Shown here piece after piece: positions 63,465-64,000 of a stretch of 64,000 nucleotides of DNA; position 1 is the stretch's first letter; every line of letters begins with the position of its first letter. The translations under genes were made by a program, and so were the position numbers. The notes beneath the pieces were generated by a model. The model did not search any database, had not been told where the DNA came from, and saw only the letters and a program-made list of their open reading frames with translations. This DNA comes from Prorocentrum cordatum (Eukaryota > Sar > Dinophyceae > Prorocentrales > Prorocentraceae). The DNA is taken from contig CAUYUJ010021704.1 of assembly GCA_963575745.1 (NCBI GenBank), positions 641,720 to 705,719 on the forward strand, in the 5' to 3' direction.

Positions 63465-63962
63465 ACTGTGCCCCGCGACGGGGGCCTCGCCAGCAGAACC
63501 GAACAGGACAGAAATTGGCGGGAACAAACAAACATGGATTGACAATCGATACAGGGCAGAACAGAACAGAACGGGAGTTGGCGGGAACAAAATTTCGTCG
63601 GCAGAACATAACAGAACAGACATTGGCGGGAACAGAAAAACATATACTGGCAATCGGAACAGGGCCAAACATGACATAACGGGAGTCGGCGGGAACAGAA
63701 CTTCGCAAGCAGAACCGAACAGAACAGAAATTGGCGGGGGAACAGAAAACCGTCGTTGGCAATCAGAACAGCAGAGATCATAACAGAACGGGAGTTGGCG
63801 GGAACAGAACTTCGCAATCATAGCACAACGTAGCAGACATTGGCAGGAACAGAGATACAGTTATCGGCAATCAGAACAAGGCAGAACAGAGCAGAACGGG
63901 AGTTGGCAGGGGCAGAACTTCGTAATCATAACAAAACAGAACAGACATTGGCGGGAACATAT
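63465..63962. repeat. 108-bp tandem repeat (GGCGGGAACAGAA)
   Basis: The marker GGGAGTTGGCGGGAAC or its variants occurs at 63573, 63681, 63790 and 63898, a period of 108-109 bp. Within each unit the half-unit ATTGGCGGGAACAGA recurs. Units differ by a few substitutions. Confidence 0.92.
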
Positions 63963-63965
63963 AAA

Positions 63966-63968
<3 letters not shown>

Positions 63969-64000
<32 letters not shown>
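63969..64000. repeat. (TA)n microsatellite at window end
   Basis: A pure TA repeat that runs off the window edge. Confidence 0.95.

Overview
The window is nuclear DNA of a dinoflagellate. The clearest sign is a 22-nt match to the dinoflagellate spliced leader (DinoSL) at 58888-58909. Other signs are very high GC content, coding exons separated by introns with GT, GC or GA donors, and a huge load of retroelements and simple repeats. I cannot name the species from sequence alone.

Layout. 0-2.4 kb: one possible exon, then a CA-rich array. 2.4-18.4 kb: a decayed ~16-kb Ty1/copia-like LTR retrotransposon on the minus strand, inserted in the CA array. In sense order it carries gag with two hydrophobic segments, a CCHC zinc knuckle, a proline-rich region holding a Tpt1/KptA-like RNA 2'-phosphotransferase domain, a RING-like finger, a retropepsin, a methyltransferase-like domain, integrase, reverse transcriptase and RNase H. 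18.4-26 kb: mostly CA arrays, minisatellites and a palindromic satellite. 26.3-30.7 kb (minus): a methyltransferase-like gene and a decayed transposase-like gene. 31.9-38.9 kb (minus): three host-type genes whose introns hold an 11-bp tandem repeat. 39.5-50.2 kb (plus): several host-type genes separated by arrays of a short palindrome (GGCGG-N4-CCGCC). 50.3-52.6 kb (plus): a transposase-like gene with an introner-like intron. 52.6-58.9 kb (minus): an essentially full-length LINE with the spliced leader at its 5' end and 15-bp target-site duplications. 59-64 kb: satellites and microsatellites.

Most notable. (1) The LTR element is studded with about 35 copies of a 14-nt hairpin of form GCNNG-loop-CNNGC. 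On its sense strand 30 of them have a perfect 5-bp stem and a GNRA tetraloop. Seven different stems occur, each with matched arms, and all three reading phases are used, so the RNA or DNA structure is kept rather than a peptide. (2) The same element has captured a Tpt1-like domain, with SL-like sequences nearby. (3) The LINE insertion is a copy of a trans-spliced mRNA. (4) A second 14-nt palindrome family with the same 5-4-5 geometry, but a fixed stem and variable loop, builds arrays of different periods and also sits inside coding exons.

Most coding calls come from by-eye reading of protein motifs; exon borders are approximate unless a splice junction is stated. Several elements carry stops and frame changes, so they are annotated as pseudogenes.
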